A stretch of 49,589 nucleotides of DNA from positions 1 through 49,589 of the forward strand of contig JAJTFY010000001.1 of assembly GCA_021299175.1 (NCBI GenBank), read 5' to 3'. A program made the position numbers and the translations under genes. The notes beneath the pieces are model-generated. The model did not search any database. It saw only the letters and a list, made by a program, of their open reading frames with translations, and was not told the DNA's origin. This stretch comes from Chitinophagaceae bacterium. Its GTDB lineage: Bacteria; Bacteroidota; Bacteroidia; Chitinophagales; Chitinophagaceae. Positions 1 to 8,971 of this stretch are shown here, piece after piece. Positions within the stretch are counted from its first letter, which is position 1; each line of letters begins with the position of its first letter.

Positions 1-492
1 TCCATCGCGGTCTACTTCAACCCCAGGCATTTTTTTCAACAGGTCTTCGGTGGATGCATTGGGAATGGTCTTGAACTGGCTGGCATTGAATTCAGTGGTG
101 TCTCCATTGATGGCCATGGCAGCGGCCCTAATGATGATGCCATCCAGCACGGTAGAGAACTTTACCATTGGGATGATACCCATATTTTTTTCGGAAGACG
201 CTTCGCTCAACTCAAAAAGCTGGTCAACCTGCTGGTATCCTGAATAGGTAATGCGCAGGAGATAACTCCCAAAAGGAAGATTTCCAATCTGAAAATCGCC
301 ATTGGCATTGGACATTCCATACCTCAAGAGGGTCGAGTCCTTCCCTTTCAATACTGAAACAGTAGCCCCCTTTAGTGAAAGGGTGGAATCTTTCAACGTA
401 CCCTTGACCAGTCCCGTATTATTCGATTGGGCTAACAGCAATGAAGGAGCTGCGCAAATGACAATAAATACTAACCGAAAAAATAACCTCAT
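1..492 (-). CDS. Outer-membrane beta-barrel / TonB-receptor-like protein, N-terminal part only
   Basis: This CDS is not in the ORF track because its 3' end lies outside the window; I translated the minus strand from ATG at 492. The 164 visible residues begin with a signal peptide (MRLFFRLVFIVICAAPSLLLAQ). A carboxypeptidase-regulatory-like domain follows, with the typical G-x-L-x-D-S..L-x-G-A-x-V and NANGDFQI..LPFGSYLLRI pattern, and then the start of a plug-like region (ASTEDLLKKMPGVEVDRDG). This order is characteristic of Bacteroidota outer-membrane proteins with a C-terminal barrel. A weak -7 box (TATTTTTA) ends eight bases upstream of the ATG. The substrate cannot be told. SusC-type receptors are longer at the N-terminus and carry a clearer plug; the OMP_b-brl type is more likely. 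Confidence 0.8.
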   Translation of the reverse strand, partial: MRLFFRLVFIVICAAPSLLLAQSNNTGLVKGTLKDSTLSLKGATVSVLKGKDSTLLRYGMSNANGDFQIGNLPFGSYLLRITYSGYQQVDQLFELSEASSEKNMGIIPMVKFSTVLDGIIIRAAAMAINGDTTEFNASQFKTIPNASTEDLLKKMPGVEVDRDG

Positions 493-499
493 CTAGGCG

Positions 500-507
500 T
501 AAAAATA
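500..507 (-). promoter_or_regulatory. Weak Bacteroidota -7 box for the barrel protein
   Basis: TATTTTTA on the minus strand matches TAnnTTTG at seven of eight positions. By the usual spacing, transcription would start about two bases before the ATG at 492. No convincing -33 TTTG is seen at the right distance. Confidence 0.3.
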
Positions 508-633
508 TTCACTTTCCGCTATAATTTCTTGATTTTATTTGAATAAAACTGCCGTTCATTCGATGATCAGAAACTCTAACAGCATTTCCTTGCATAATTT
601 CATAAATTAGTGGGAACAAATTGATGCCTGCAC

Positions 634-2531
634 ATGAAATATTTCCTGGCAATTGCCGCCTTCTCGCTTCTTCATTCATTTTCATTTTCCCAAGACTGGA
701 AACCCACTGGAGATAAAATCAAAACCCAATGGGCTGAAAAAATTGACCCAGCCAATCCTTTGCCTGAGTACCCACGCCCGCAAATGGTGCGTGATCAATG
801 GCAGAACCTGAACGGTGCCTGGGATTATGCGATTCTTCCAAAAGGAAGCAACGAACCTGCTGCCTTTGATGGCAAGATCCTTGTGCCCTTTGCGATTGAG
901 TCCAGCCTGTCCGGTGTACAAAAAATGGTAGGCGATAAAAACGAGCTCTGGTACCACCGAACCTTCACCGTTCCGACAGCATGGAAAAATAAATCGCTTG
1001 TGATGCATTTTGGGGCTGTTGACTGGAAGGCTGATATATGGATCAATGATGTCAAAGTAGGCGCACACCAGGGTGGCTATACCCCTTTCAGCCTGGACAT
1101 TACACCATTCATTGTGAAAGACAAAGCACAGAAGCTTGTCGTCAAGGTTTGGGACCCTACCGACCAGGGTTTTCAGCCGAGGGGCAAACAGGTAAGCCTT
1201 CCCAAAGGAATTTGGTATACATCTGTAACAGGCATCTGGCAAACTGTTTGGATTGAACCCGTTGAGGCATCGCATGTATCCGCATTAAAAACAGTGCCCA
1301 ATATTGATGGTGGAAATATTGCTGTAATGGCTTCTACAACCGGCACATCTGCCAATGATCTTATCGAAGTAAAAGTGATGGACAATGGCAAACTCATCGG
1401 CACAGGAAAGGCTGTGGTTGGACAGGAAGTAACCGTTGCTGTTCCCAATGCAAAATTGTGGAGCCCGGAGTCACCTTTCCTGTACGACATGGAAGTTTCC
1501 ATCCTGCACAATGGTGTTTCAACAGACAAGTTGAAAAGCTATGTTGGGATGCGCAAGATTTCAACACAAAAAGATGCCAATGGCATTTTCCGCATGCAGT
1601 TGAACAACAAAGACTATTTCCAGTTTGGCCCGCTCGACCAGGGCTGGTGGCCTGACGGACTGTATACTGCACCAACCGACGAAGCGCTTGTGTATGACAT
1701 CAAGAAAACAAAAGACTTTGGTTTCAACATGATCCGCAAGCATGTGAAAGTGGAACCTGCAAGATGGTACTACCATTGCGACCGGGAAGGAATCCTGGTG
1801 TGGCAAGACATGCCCAGCGGGGATGCCAATCCCAAATGGCAGACACGCAATTATTTCAATGGACAGGAGTTGCAACGCAGCAAAATGTCAGAGCAGAATT
1901 TTATGCAGGAATGGAAAGAGATCATGGACCTGACCTATTCCAATCCTTCGGTAGTCGTAACAGTTCCCTTCAATGAAGCATGGGGCCAGTTCAAAACACC
2001 AGAAATCATTGAATGGACCAAGAATTACAATCCGTCCAGGCTTGTGAACCCTGCCAGCGGTGGAAACCATTATGATGTTGGCCAGAAATCATTGAATGGA
2101 CCAAGAATTACAATCCGTCCAGGCTTGTGAACCCTGCCAGCGGTGGAAACCATTATGATGTTGGAGACATGATTGATATCCACAACTATCCTGAACCTGT
2201 GATGGGATTGTTTGATTCAAAACGCGTCAATGTATTGGGCGAATACGGTGGCATTGGGTTGGTCCAAGACAACCACGTATGGGAGACCAACCGCAACTGG
2301 GGATATGTGCAATACAAAACCAGTGAAGAAGCCACAAAGGCATATGTTGATCTTACAGAGAAGCTGAAAAAACTGATTCCGTTTGGCTATTCCGCGGCCG
2401 TCTATACCCAGACCACTGATGTCGAAAGTGAAATCAATGGCATCATGACATACGATAGGAAGGTTGTGAAACTCAACGAGGCGCAAATCAGAAAAGCCAA
2501 CCTAGAGGTTATTGCCACTTTGAAAAAATAA
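634..2531 (+). pseudogene. Secreted glycoside hydrolase family 2 protein, frameshifted by an 83-bp duplication
   Basis: Two ORFs (634-2130 and 2127-2531) are one family 2 glycoside hydrolase. Removing one copy of the 83-bp repeat at 1999-2164 restores a single 604-residue frame. The protein has a signal peptide (MKYFLAIAAFSLLHSFSFSQ), a jelly-roll sugar-binding domain (about 40-215), an Ig-like domain (about 220-320) and a TIM barrel. The predicted acid/base Glu is in FNEAWGQF (E448), in the first ORF. The predicted nucleophile Glu is in VLGEYGG (residue 509 of the repaired protein), in the second ORF. As written, neither fragment can be active. The family includes beta-galactosidases, glucuronidases and mannosidases; substrate is unknown. 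A strong terminator follows. The break may be real or an assembly error. Confidence 0.85.
1999..2164 (+). repeat. Perfect 83-bp tandem duplication inside the GH2 gene
   Basis: Copy one is 1999-2081 and copy two is 2082-2164. Both begin CCAGAAATCATTGAATGG and end CATTATGATGTTGG, and they are identical over all 83 bases. The flanking bases on either side do not extend the match. Because 83 is not a multiple of three, the second copy shifts the frame and creates the TGA that ends the first ORF at 2130. Confidence 0.97.
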
Positions 2532-2568
2532 AAGCAATCCTGATCTGATTTTAGCATCAGGAAATGAA

Positions 2569-2610
2569 TCCTTCTGGGGAATTACATATTCCCCAGAAGG
2601 ATTTTTTATT
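2569..2610 (+). terminator. Rho-independent terminator after GH2
   Basis: A perfect 13-bp stem (TCCTTCTGGGGAA / TTCCCCAGAAGGA) with a 7-base loop is followed by a run of T. It lies 37 bases after the GH2 stop. It may also slow transcripts from the converging oxidoreductase gene, though the T-run on that strand is weak. Confidence 0.88.
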
Positions 2611-5600
2611 TGCGTAGAATTTGTCCCGCCTTGATCATTTCATTTTCCAACACATCATAAGGAACCTGCTGTACTGTGGTTTTCTTGTCAATGGCCAATG
2701 ATGCTGCTATGGCAGCAGACTGGCCAAGGATCATGAATACCGGTTCCATCCTGATGGATCCATAAGCAATATGTGTGCTGGAAACACAAACAGATACCAA
2801 CAAATTGGAGCACTGCTTCTCCTTGGGTGTGATGGCACCAAAGTCAATGGAATAAGGCCTGTCAGGCTTCACACCAATATCTCCCTCATTCTGAATATAT
2901 CCCTCAGCCGTCACATAGCGTTGTGTATTGTGTGAATCAAGGGAATAAGATCCCATGCCGATAGGACGCTTGATGTCAGTCTTGCCCAGTGCATCTTTTT
3001 CTGACATGACAAAATCACCCAACATCCTCCTGGCCTCTCTGACATAGAGCTGATAAGGCCATCCACCATTGTCAACAAATTCATCCTTTGCCAATCCATA
3101 GCTATTGAACTGTTGTTGAATATCTTTGGGAACGGAGGGATCGTTGGCCATGAAATAGAGATAACCCTTCTGGTAGCGTTCATGCTCAGTTATGATTTCT
3201 TTTCTGCGCACATAAGAAGCATCGGGATAATCGTAATTGGCACCAATAAAATCGCTGCTGAAAGGCCCATGGTTGTTGGTGTCCGTCTTCTTGTTGGGAA
3301 CTGCATCAAACTTTGGAAACACATCGCGCCAACCTGCTGCAAAAAGCCGTGAAAGAATTTCATAGCGCTTTGGATCATAGCCCTCCGGCTTGGGAAATGG
3401 AATGCTGTTGGCTGGTGCTGTACTCATGCACAAGCGGTAACAGTAGGCTTGGATTTTATTGTCGCCATCACCCTTTTCCCCCGGAGGCGCAGCGCTGACT
3501 TCAGGTAGCAAGCCGCTTGAAGGAAGGCCTGGAATTTTGTAAGGATCAATCTTCTGTTTGAAATGGTGCGCGTGGTGAAACACCTCCGTTTGCACACCAT
3601 TAAAACCATTGAATTGTTCGCCATATTGAACAGCCGCTTCCCTTCCTACAGCATATTCCACTCCTGCAGCAGCCATCAAATCCCCTTCGTATGTGGCATC
3701 AATGAATGCTTTCCCTGCAAAAACCAACCCATCCAGCGTTTTAAAGGAAAGGATTTTATTGCCTTTCATGTTTACTCCCCCAGGAGAACGGTCAAGCCAT
3801 CGGTCTCGGTAAACCATGATCATGTTTTCGTTGATCATCTGTTCAAAGGCGGCTTCAGCCACATGGGGCTCAAACAACCACATGGTTTTGTAGGCCGTAT
3901 CATTGGCAACAGTTCCTTGCCCACGGTTGCCAAACGCATTGCGCTGCTGCCATTTCCATGCACTGTCTGTTTGATAATGGTTGTACAAGCGGTGGTAGAA
4001 ATTCCTGGCCAATCCGCCAATGACGGTCTTGTCGCCAGTATCGGTATAGCCCAGGCCATTGGATGACAATCCTCCCAAATGCAGATCAGGAGAAACAACC
4101 GCCACCGATTTCCCCATTTGTATAGCCTGCACGGCAGCAATGACGGCAGAAGATGTTCCACCATACACAACAATGTCTGCTGTGATTTTTCTTTCCAAAG
4201 ACAATACCTGTCCATCTTTCAACAACTGCGCTTTCAGGCTTTCGTAGGAAAGATCCTGCACATCGATGTTTTTTTCCAAAGCCATGACTGCTGCTGTGGC
4301 GGCGGATTGTCCGAGTACCATGTAGACCGGTTCCATTCGAATGGAACTATAGGCCACATGTGATGCAGACAAACATACAGGCACCAGCAAATTTGAACAT
4401 TCTTTTCTTTGGGGGATGATGGAGCGGAAACTGATACCATAATAGGTTGACTTCTGCTTTCCATATCCACCCTCAATCCTGACCTTGCCCTGCGCATCCA
4501 ACACGCGTGCAACATAATGACAGTCCAAAGGATAGGTAGCCAGGGCAACCGGATCACTCACAGGCCTTTCACCATTGCAGTTTTGTTCTGTCATGACATA
4601 GTCGCTGATCAACCTTCTGGCTTCCCTCACATATACCTGATATGGGAAATGATCGGTATCGAGATACTCATCCTTTGGCCATCCCCAGGTTTTCATTTCC
4701 ATGCGCATGGCCAAGGGCAGTCGTTCATCGTTGCCAAGAAACCAAATCAGCCCCATGGAATAGTCTTTGTGCTTTGCGGCAATCTCAATCCTGGTTGCAT
4801 GATCCGCATTGGGCCATGCATATGAATTTCCTACAAAATTTCCCTGGTTGGTATCCGTTTTTTTGTTGGGCATGGGAGTGAAAGAAATGATACTGCTCAG
4901 AGAAATGTCAGGATTGAGCGCAATCATTCTTACCAGAAACTCATACCAAAGCGGGTTATAGTTTTTGGGCTTCTCCACATCAATGCGGTTGGCAGCATCG
5001 TTGGTCAGTGTCAACCGATAGCAATAGGTTTGTGTGCGGTCATCACCGGTACCCTCATCACCATTGGGCTTCGGATCAATAAAAGGCAATAATCCGCTTT
5101 CAGGCTTTCCTGGAATGACATAAGGATCGATGGATGTTTTGCCATTGCCTACCACATGCCCCATTCGAATACCATTCATGGTTTCGCCATAGGTAGCATT
5201 GCTTTCACGGCCAACCTTAAAAGAGAGCCCCGCCATGCGCATGAGATCACCCTCATAACTCGCATCAATGAACATTTTTGCAGCAATCTTCATCCCGCTT
5301 TCCATGCTGATGATTTTCAAACGCCCGTCCTCTTTTATTGGCGCAGACTTGAGGTTGATGCGCTGGTTGTAGATCACATTAACACCATGATCATGCAACA
5401 TCTGTTTGAAGATTTTTTCACCAATGCCAGACTCATAGACCCATTGAATTTTAAGCGAATCATTTTTGCCGGTATATGTTCTTTTTTTAGAGCGTTCAAA
5501 AAACTCAGCACGCCCCTCCGCACGCCAGGCCGATGAATCAAGGTAATGGGTATAAATCCTTTGGTAAAAATCTTTTGTAAAACCTCCTGCAATCCTGAAA

Positions 5601-5845
5601 TTGTTCAGGTCGGTTGCAGTGAGCCCCGAAGTGGCCATTCCGCCAACATGATTGTTGGTACTGATCAACACTACCGATTTGCCCATCTTGGCCACCTGCA
5701 ATGCAGCTGTGATGCCTGCAGGCGTTTCTCCATACACGCAGATATCAAAAACCCTTTCTTTTGCTGTGGCTGATGAAAAAATGAAAATGGCTAACAGAGG
5801 AATATTTAACAATCGTTTTAGTGCATTTTGGAAGCAGGACATCAT
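2606..5845 (-). CDS. Secreted FAD-dependent oxidoreductase with two full-length tandem modules
   Basis: The 1079-residue protein has an N-terminal signal peptide (hydrophobic core LLNIPLLAIFIFSSATA) and two homologous halves. Each half begins with a Rossmann FAD-binding segment: VYGETPAGITAALQVAKMGK near residue 35 and VYGGTSSAVIAAVQAIQMGK near 565. Both repeat the same landmarks in order: HVGGM/HLGGL, DASYEGDLM/DATYEGDLM, PNKKTDTN, YVREARR, and CSNLLV..CVS..H.AY.SIRMEP with GQSAA. This is the FAD_oxidored family (PF12831), normally present as a single module of about 500-600 residues. The substrate is unknown; relatives often sit near polysaccharide-degradation genes, and a GH2 gene lies convergently next to it. 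ATG at 5845 is followed at once by a second ATG. Confidence 0.85.
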   Translation of the reverse strand: MMSCFQNALKRLLNIPLLAIFIFSSATAKERVFDICVYGETPAGITAALQVAKMGKSVVLISTNNHVGGMATSGLTATDLNNFRIAGGFTKDFYQRIYTHYLDSSAWRAEGRAEFFERSKKRTYTGKNDSLKIQWVYESGIGEKIFKQMLHDHGVNVIYNQRINLKSAPIKEDGRLKIISMESGMKIAAKMFIDASYEGDLMRMAGLSFKVGRESNATYGETMNGIRMGHVVGNGKTSIDPYVIPGKPESGLLPFIDPKPNGDEGTGDDRTQTYCYRLTLTNDAANRIDVEKPKNYNPLWYEFLVRMIALNPDISLSSIISFTPMPNKKTDTNQGNFVGNSYAWPNADHATRIEIAAKHKDYSMGLIWFLGNDERLPLAMRMEMKTWGWPKDEYLDTDHFPYQVYVREARRLISDYVMTEQNCNGERPVSDPVALATYPLDCHYVARVLDAQGKVRIEGGYGKQKSTYYGISFRSIIPQRKECSNLLVPVCLSASHVAYSSIRMEPVYMVLGQSAATAAVMALEKNIDVQDLSYESLKAQLLKDGQVLSLERKITADIVVYGGTSSAVIAAVQAIQMGKSVAVVSPDLHLGGLSSNGLGYTDTGDKTVIGGLARNFYHRLYNHYQTDSAWKWQQRNAFGNRGQGTVANDTAYKTMWLFEPHVAEAAFEQMINENMIMVYRDRWLDRSPGGVNMKGNKILSFKTLDGLVFAGKAFIDATYEGDLMAAAGVEYAVGREAAVQYGEQFNGFNGVQTEVFHHAHHFKQKIDPYKIPGLPSSGLLPEVSAAPPGEKGDGDNKIQAYCYRLCMSTAPANSIPFPKPEGYDPKRYEILSRLFAAGWRDVFPKFDAVPNKKTDTNNHGPFSSDFIGANYDYPDASYVRRKEIITEHERYQKGYLYFMANDPSVPKDIQQQFNSYGLAKDEFVDNGGWPYQLYVREARRMLGDFVMSEKDALGKTDIKRPIGMGSYSLDSHNTQRYVTAEGYIQNEGDIGVKPDRPYSIDFGAITPKEKQCSNLLVSVCVSSTHIAYGSIRMEPVFMILGQSAAIAASLAIDKKTTVQQVPYDVLENEMIKAGQILRK

Positions 5846-5942
5846 TGAGAAATTTTAATGCGCACAATTTATTGCAATCTACATTCTGATGGATTGATTT
5901 TCAGGGTATATTTTATTGTAAAAATGAATCAAGAAATGCGCA

Positions 5943-5950
5943 GTACCTTT
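5943..5950 (+). promoter_or_regulatory. Bacteroidota -7 box for nitroreductase
   Basis: TACCTTTG matches TAnnTTTG exactly. The expected transcription start is near 5956, about 13 bases before the GTG start codon. I see no TTTG at the ideal -33 position. Confidence 0.55.
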
Positions 5951-5968
5951 GCTGTCTAAATCATTCCC

Positions 5969-6694
5969 GTGTACCAAGAAGCATTTGAAGCCATTGTCAA
6001 CAGCAGAAGATCCAACCGCAGTTATGACCCAGCAGTGGACGTTCCCGATGAAGTCATCAGGAAAAGCCTGGAGCTGGCCATTTTATCCCCCAACAGCAGC
6101 AACATGCAGTTGTGGGAGTTCTATTGGATCAAATCGGAGGAATTGAGGGAAAAGTTCACACCCCTTTGTTTGGGACAATCAGCCGCAAAGACAGCTAAAC
6201 ACCTGATGGTATTTGTTACAAGACAAGACCATTGGAAAGCCCATGCCAAATGGAATTACAACAATTTCAAGGCCACGATTGTAGACAATGCGCCTACCAA
6301 AAGACAACAACGCGGATTGGATTATTATGGGAAGCTGATGCCGGTGGTATACGCACAAGACTGGTTTGGCTTCATGACACTGATCAGGAAAGTTGTTTGT
6401 TTCATCAAAGGATTCAACAATCCTTTTGCGCGCATCTCGGGCAGCCGTGATCAAAAAGTGATTGTGCACAAGTCCTGTGCACTCGCGGCGCAAACCTTTA
6501 TGCTGGCCATCTCTGCGCACGGATTTGATACCTGCCCAATGGAAGGCTTTGATTCAAAACGGGTAAAAAAATTGATGGGTCTTCCTGCCGGCGCTGAGGT
6601 CAACATGATTGTATCCATAGGAAAAGGCACTGAAAAAGGCATCCACGGAGAGCGAAAAAGACTGCCTTTTGAAGAGGTTGTTTTTGTACGATAA
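5969..6694 (+). CDS. Nitroreductase family protein
   Basis: This is a 241-residue FMN-dependent nitroreductase-family oxidoreductase that would use NAD(P)H to reduce nitro compounds, quinones or related substrates in the cytoplasm. FMN-contact motifs typical of the family are visible: RRSNRSYDP near the N-terminus, LSPNSSNMQLWEFY near residue 40, and CPMEGFDSKRVKKLMGLP near 190. The start is GTG, because the reading frame upstream is closed by TAA at 5957 and the only possible earlier starts are ATC and ATT. It is transcribed alone and converges on the SCO operon. The physiological substrate cannot be read from the sequence. Confidence 0.85.
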   Translation: MYQEAFEAIVNSRRSNRSYDPAVDVPDEVIRKSLELAILSPNSSNMQLWEFYWIKSEELREKFTPLCLGQSAAKTAKHLMVFVTRQDHWKAHAKWNYNNFKATIVDNAPTKRQQRGLDYYGKLMPVVYAQDWFGFMTLIRKVVCFIKGFNNPFARISGSRDQKVIVHKSCALAAQTFMLAISAHGFDTCPMEGFDSKRVKKLMGLPAGAEVNMIVSIGKGTEKGIHGERKRLPFEEVVFVR

Positions 6695-6716
6695 GCTGTT
6701 TATCAGTCCGAATTGA

Positions 6717-7673
6717 TCAGTCTTCATCTTCCGCTTTCAATAGCTTGATATCCTTTGCAAGCTGCTCCATGTCCAGGTCGAGCGTACCATTGTAGATGCC
6801 CCTGATTCTTCCGGTTTTATCTACCAGCAATACATGTTCGGTATGCAAAAAATCTGTGCTGTCCTTGGTAAAACCCAATGCCTCTTCTGCAAAATAAGAC
6901 CTGCGGGCAAGCTTATAGATATCCGCCTTGGGGCCAGTAAGCAAATGCCAATTGGGAGCAATGATCTTGTTGGTGTTGGCGTATTCTCTCAACCTTGAAA
7001 CGCTGTCGCGCCAGGGAGTGACAGAAAATGATAGAAATACTACCGCGGAATCCTTTTCATATGCATGGTTGAGTTTGGCAATCTTGGTCATCATGCCAGG
7101 ACAGATGCTCCCACACCCAGTAAAAAAGAAATTGGCCACCTGAATTTTCCCCTGCACATCTTTTTCAGAATATGCATGCCCATCCTGGTTTTTTAGATCA
7201 AAGCTACCGATGGTATGGGTGATGGTATTTTCAATCTTTGAAGACCCCGTCAAGAAAATAGGTGTAAAATCGGGAGTATTTTGTGGCCCTGATTCATATC
7301 CCCTTTCGTAATTCATTTCCCGAACCAGCTTCCCTTCCGGATTCCACTCCCGGCAAGTGCCCTGGTATTCTCCATTGGCAAAAAAATAATGCGATTGGAT
7401 TTTCCCATTGCTCCAATACCGTTTCAAAGCCCCGGTTTTCACGCCCTGCACATAGTAGCGCTGCTCCATCAAAACACCATTCTCATGATACCTTTTGAAT
7501 GATCCATGTTCCAATCCGTTGTAGAAAGAAGATACCGAAAGGGTATCCTTCGTGCCCGGATAAAATTCAACTTGCTTAATGCCCTTGGGCTGCATCTTGC
7601 ATCCCATCAAAACAATCAGGCAAAAGGCAAACCAACTAATTTGAAACCGTACCGGCTGTTCCAAAGAAACCAT
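6717..7673 (-). CDS. MORN-repeat / SCO1-SenC fusion lipoprotein
   Basis: The track ORF starts at 7778, but the lipoprotein signal (start MVSLEQ, lipobox LIVLMGC) places the start at ATG 7673, giving 318 residues and a 38-base overlap with the YHYH gene. After the lipidated Cys come several YwqK/MORN-type repeats (YHENGVLMEQRYY, YWSNGKIQSHYF, WNPEGKLVREMNYERG). A thioredoxin-fold SCO1/SenC domain with the copper-binding CxxxC (TGCGSICPGM) and the distal His (DFLHTEHVLLVD) follows. SCO proteins deliver copper to cytochrome oxidase CuA or act as thiol-disulfide reductants. It is the last gene of the sigma-factor operon. The MORN extension is unusual for this family, and its role is unknown. Confidence 0.85.
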   Translation of the reverse strand: MVSLEQPVRFQISWFAFCLIVLMGCKMQPKGIKQVEFYPGTKDTLSVSSFYNGLEHGSFKRYHENGVLMEQRYYVQGVKTGALKRYWSNGKIQSHYFFANGEYQGTCREWNPEGKLVREMNYERGYESGPQNTPDFTPIFLTGSSKIENTITHTIGSFDLKNQDGHAYSEKDVQGKIQVANFFFTGCGSICPGMMTKIAKLNHAYEKDSAVVFLSFSVTPWRDSVSRLREYANTNKIIAPNWHLLTGPKADIYKLARRSYFAEEALGFTKDSTDFLHTEHVLLVDKTGRIRGIYNGTLDLDMEQLAKDIKLLKAEDED

Positions 7674-8406
7674 TTCCATTGATATAAGGATCTGCATCAG
7701 TGATATGATAATGATAAATACCAGCAGGATAATCAGCCGTGGCGTGTTTGTGTCCGTGGTAGGCATCCAGACTGGCATTGGTCACCTTCGCGCCATTCTC
7801 TTCTGGACCATATACAGGAAAGCCATCCAACAGAAAACCCAACAAGGCTGACTTGTTCAACTTTGTTTGCGTCAGGTAAAGTGGTTCAACATGATAATGG
7901 TACATGCCGCCGGGAGCAGGATGTCCCCAGCTTTGGTCAAAACTCGCCATTTCCCCGGTCAAAGGTTGATTAGGACCAGCGTACTGGTTGAAGAATGGCA
8001 CTCCATTAACTGTTACACCGATGGGGCCCAAAGGGGTTGGCTTTTTGCTGCTTGCTTCGGCAGGATTGATCGGAATCTTGAAGGTATATGACAGGGTATT
8101 GATGGAATTGGGATTCTTGACAAATGTTTTTCCGCCAAAAGTGACCCCGCTGAAATTTTCATACAGTGGATTGGTTGTTGGATAATAGGCACTCTTGTGG
8201 TCTGGTGTACCACTGCTTTTGATCGTAATAAAAGTTCCATCAGAAGTGATGCTGGTGGCGCCGTAAATCTTTTTATAAACGTCAGGGACCGTTGACGGGG
8301 TTGAAGGAGTTGAGGGGGTTGAAGGACTTGAAGTTGCAGCTTTCTTGCAAGCCAAGCCAAGAATGATCAAGGCTGATAAGGTGAAAAAACTGTTTTTCGT
8401 ATTCAT
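7636..8406 (-). CDS. YHYH-domain lipoprotein
   Basis: The 256-residue protein has a lipoprotein signal (LSALIILGLAC) and then a low-complexity linker of (S)TPS triplets encoded by a 9-bp DNA repeat. A YHYH domain (PF14240 type) follows, with two copies of the signature (GGMYHYHVEPL and AGIYHYHITDADPY). The many paired His residues suggest metal binding, but the function of the family is not established. It should be anchored to a membrane and face the periplasm or the surface. It is fourth in the sigma-factor operon, 22 bases after the CnrX-like gene and overlapping the SCO gene. Confidence 0.85.
   Translation of the reverse strand: MNTKNSFFTLSALIILGLACKKAATSSPSTPSTPSTPSTVPDVYKKIYGATSITSDGTFITIKSSGTPDHKSAYYPTTNPLYENFSGVTFGGKTFVKNPNSINTLSYTFKIPINPAEASSKKPTPLGPIGVTVNGVPFFNQYAGPNQPLTGEMASFDQSWGHPAPGGMYHYHVEPLYLTQTKLNKSALLGFLLDGFPVYGPEENGAKVTNASLDAYHGHKHATADYPAGIYHYHITDADPYINGNGFFGTAGTVSN
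8291..8335 (-). repeat. 9-bp repeat array inside the YHYH gene
   Basis: Five consecutive 9-mers are GTTGACGGG, GTTGAAGGA, GTTGAGGGG, GTTGAAGGA and CTTGAAGTT (plus-strand reading). On the coding strand each nine-mer encodes a Ser/Thr-Pro-Ser-type triplet, so copy-number change would keep frame. The unit is the same as in the intergenic arrays at 17496 and 22654. Confidence 0.8.
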
Positions 8407-8428
8407 GTTTAAGATTTAATGCAGGTGA

Positions 8429-8959
8429 TTAATATTTGTCTGGAGGAGGAGGACGATGGCCTTCTTCGTTCGGAGGTGGTGGTGGCATGCCTGTTCTAGG
8501 CGGTCTGGCTTCAGCCATCATGACGGCAAGCTGATCCAGCAATCCATCAAATTTTATCTTTTGTTTGTCATTGCAAAGGGCCCTTACTTGTTGAAAATGC
8601 TCAAGATTGAGCAACTCCAGTTGCTGTATTTTGCTGGTGATGGCCTCAACAGTCTTTTTTTTCTGGGTATCAGCAATCATAGGCTGTTTGAGCAGCTGAA
8701 ATAGATTTTCTTTGGCAATCCTGATATCCTTTTTCAACGACCTTGCTGATGTCTGATGCTCCTCGATTAAATCCTGAAAAGCAAGCAACTGACTTGAATC
8801 CAGTTCAAGCTCGTGGACCAAAAACTCTCGTGGAGATCCTTTTGCATCTTTCATCTTTGGAGGCTTGTTGATCCAGAAGAACAATATGGTTACAGCATTG
8901 GCCACCAGCAGGGTAGCTACCAACCATGTGAGGAGTTTATTTTTATTGGCATTGTTCAT
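8429..8959 (-). CDS. CnrX/CpxP-like periplasmic heavy-metal-sensor-type protein
   Basis: The 176-residue protein has one N-terminal membrane segment (LLTWLVATLLVANAVTILFFW), so the remainder faces the periplasm. The body is long and helical, with LELDSSQLLAFQDLIEEHQ, a Lys/Gln-rich hairpin and FQQVRALCNDKQKIKFDGLL. This matches the helical hairpin of the Spy/CpxP/ZraP/CnrX superfamily (Metal_resist). The C-terminus is a Pro-rich tail with few His (GMPPPPPNEEGHRPPPPDKY). It lies 12 bases after the one-helix membrane protein and two genes after the ECF sigma factor, the position expected of a signal-sensing partner. A chaperone role like Spy is the main alternative. Confidence 0.75.
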   Translation of the reverse strand: MNNANKNKLLTWLVATLLVANAVTILFFWINKPPKMKDAKGSPREFLVHELELDSSQLLAFQDLIEEHQTSARSLKKDIRIAKENLFQLLKQPMIADTQKKKTVEAITSKIQQLELLNLEHFQQVRALCNDKQKIKFDGLLDQLAVMMAEARPPRTGMPPPPPNEEGHRPPPPDKY

Positions 8960-8971
8960 GATGACAACGGT

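Noticed and set aside
2127-2531. Independent 134-aa gene after the GH2 ORF
   Set aside because: It is the C-terminal part of the same GH2 enzyme, in the frame displaced by the 83-bp duplication, and has no start signal of its own.
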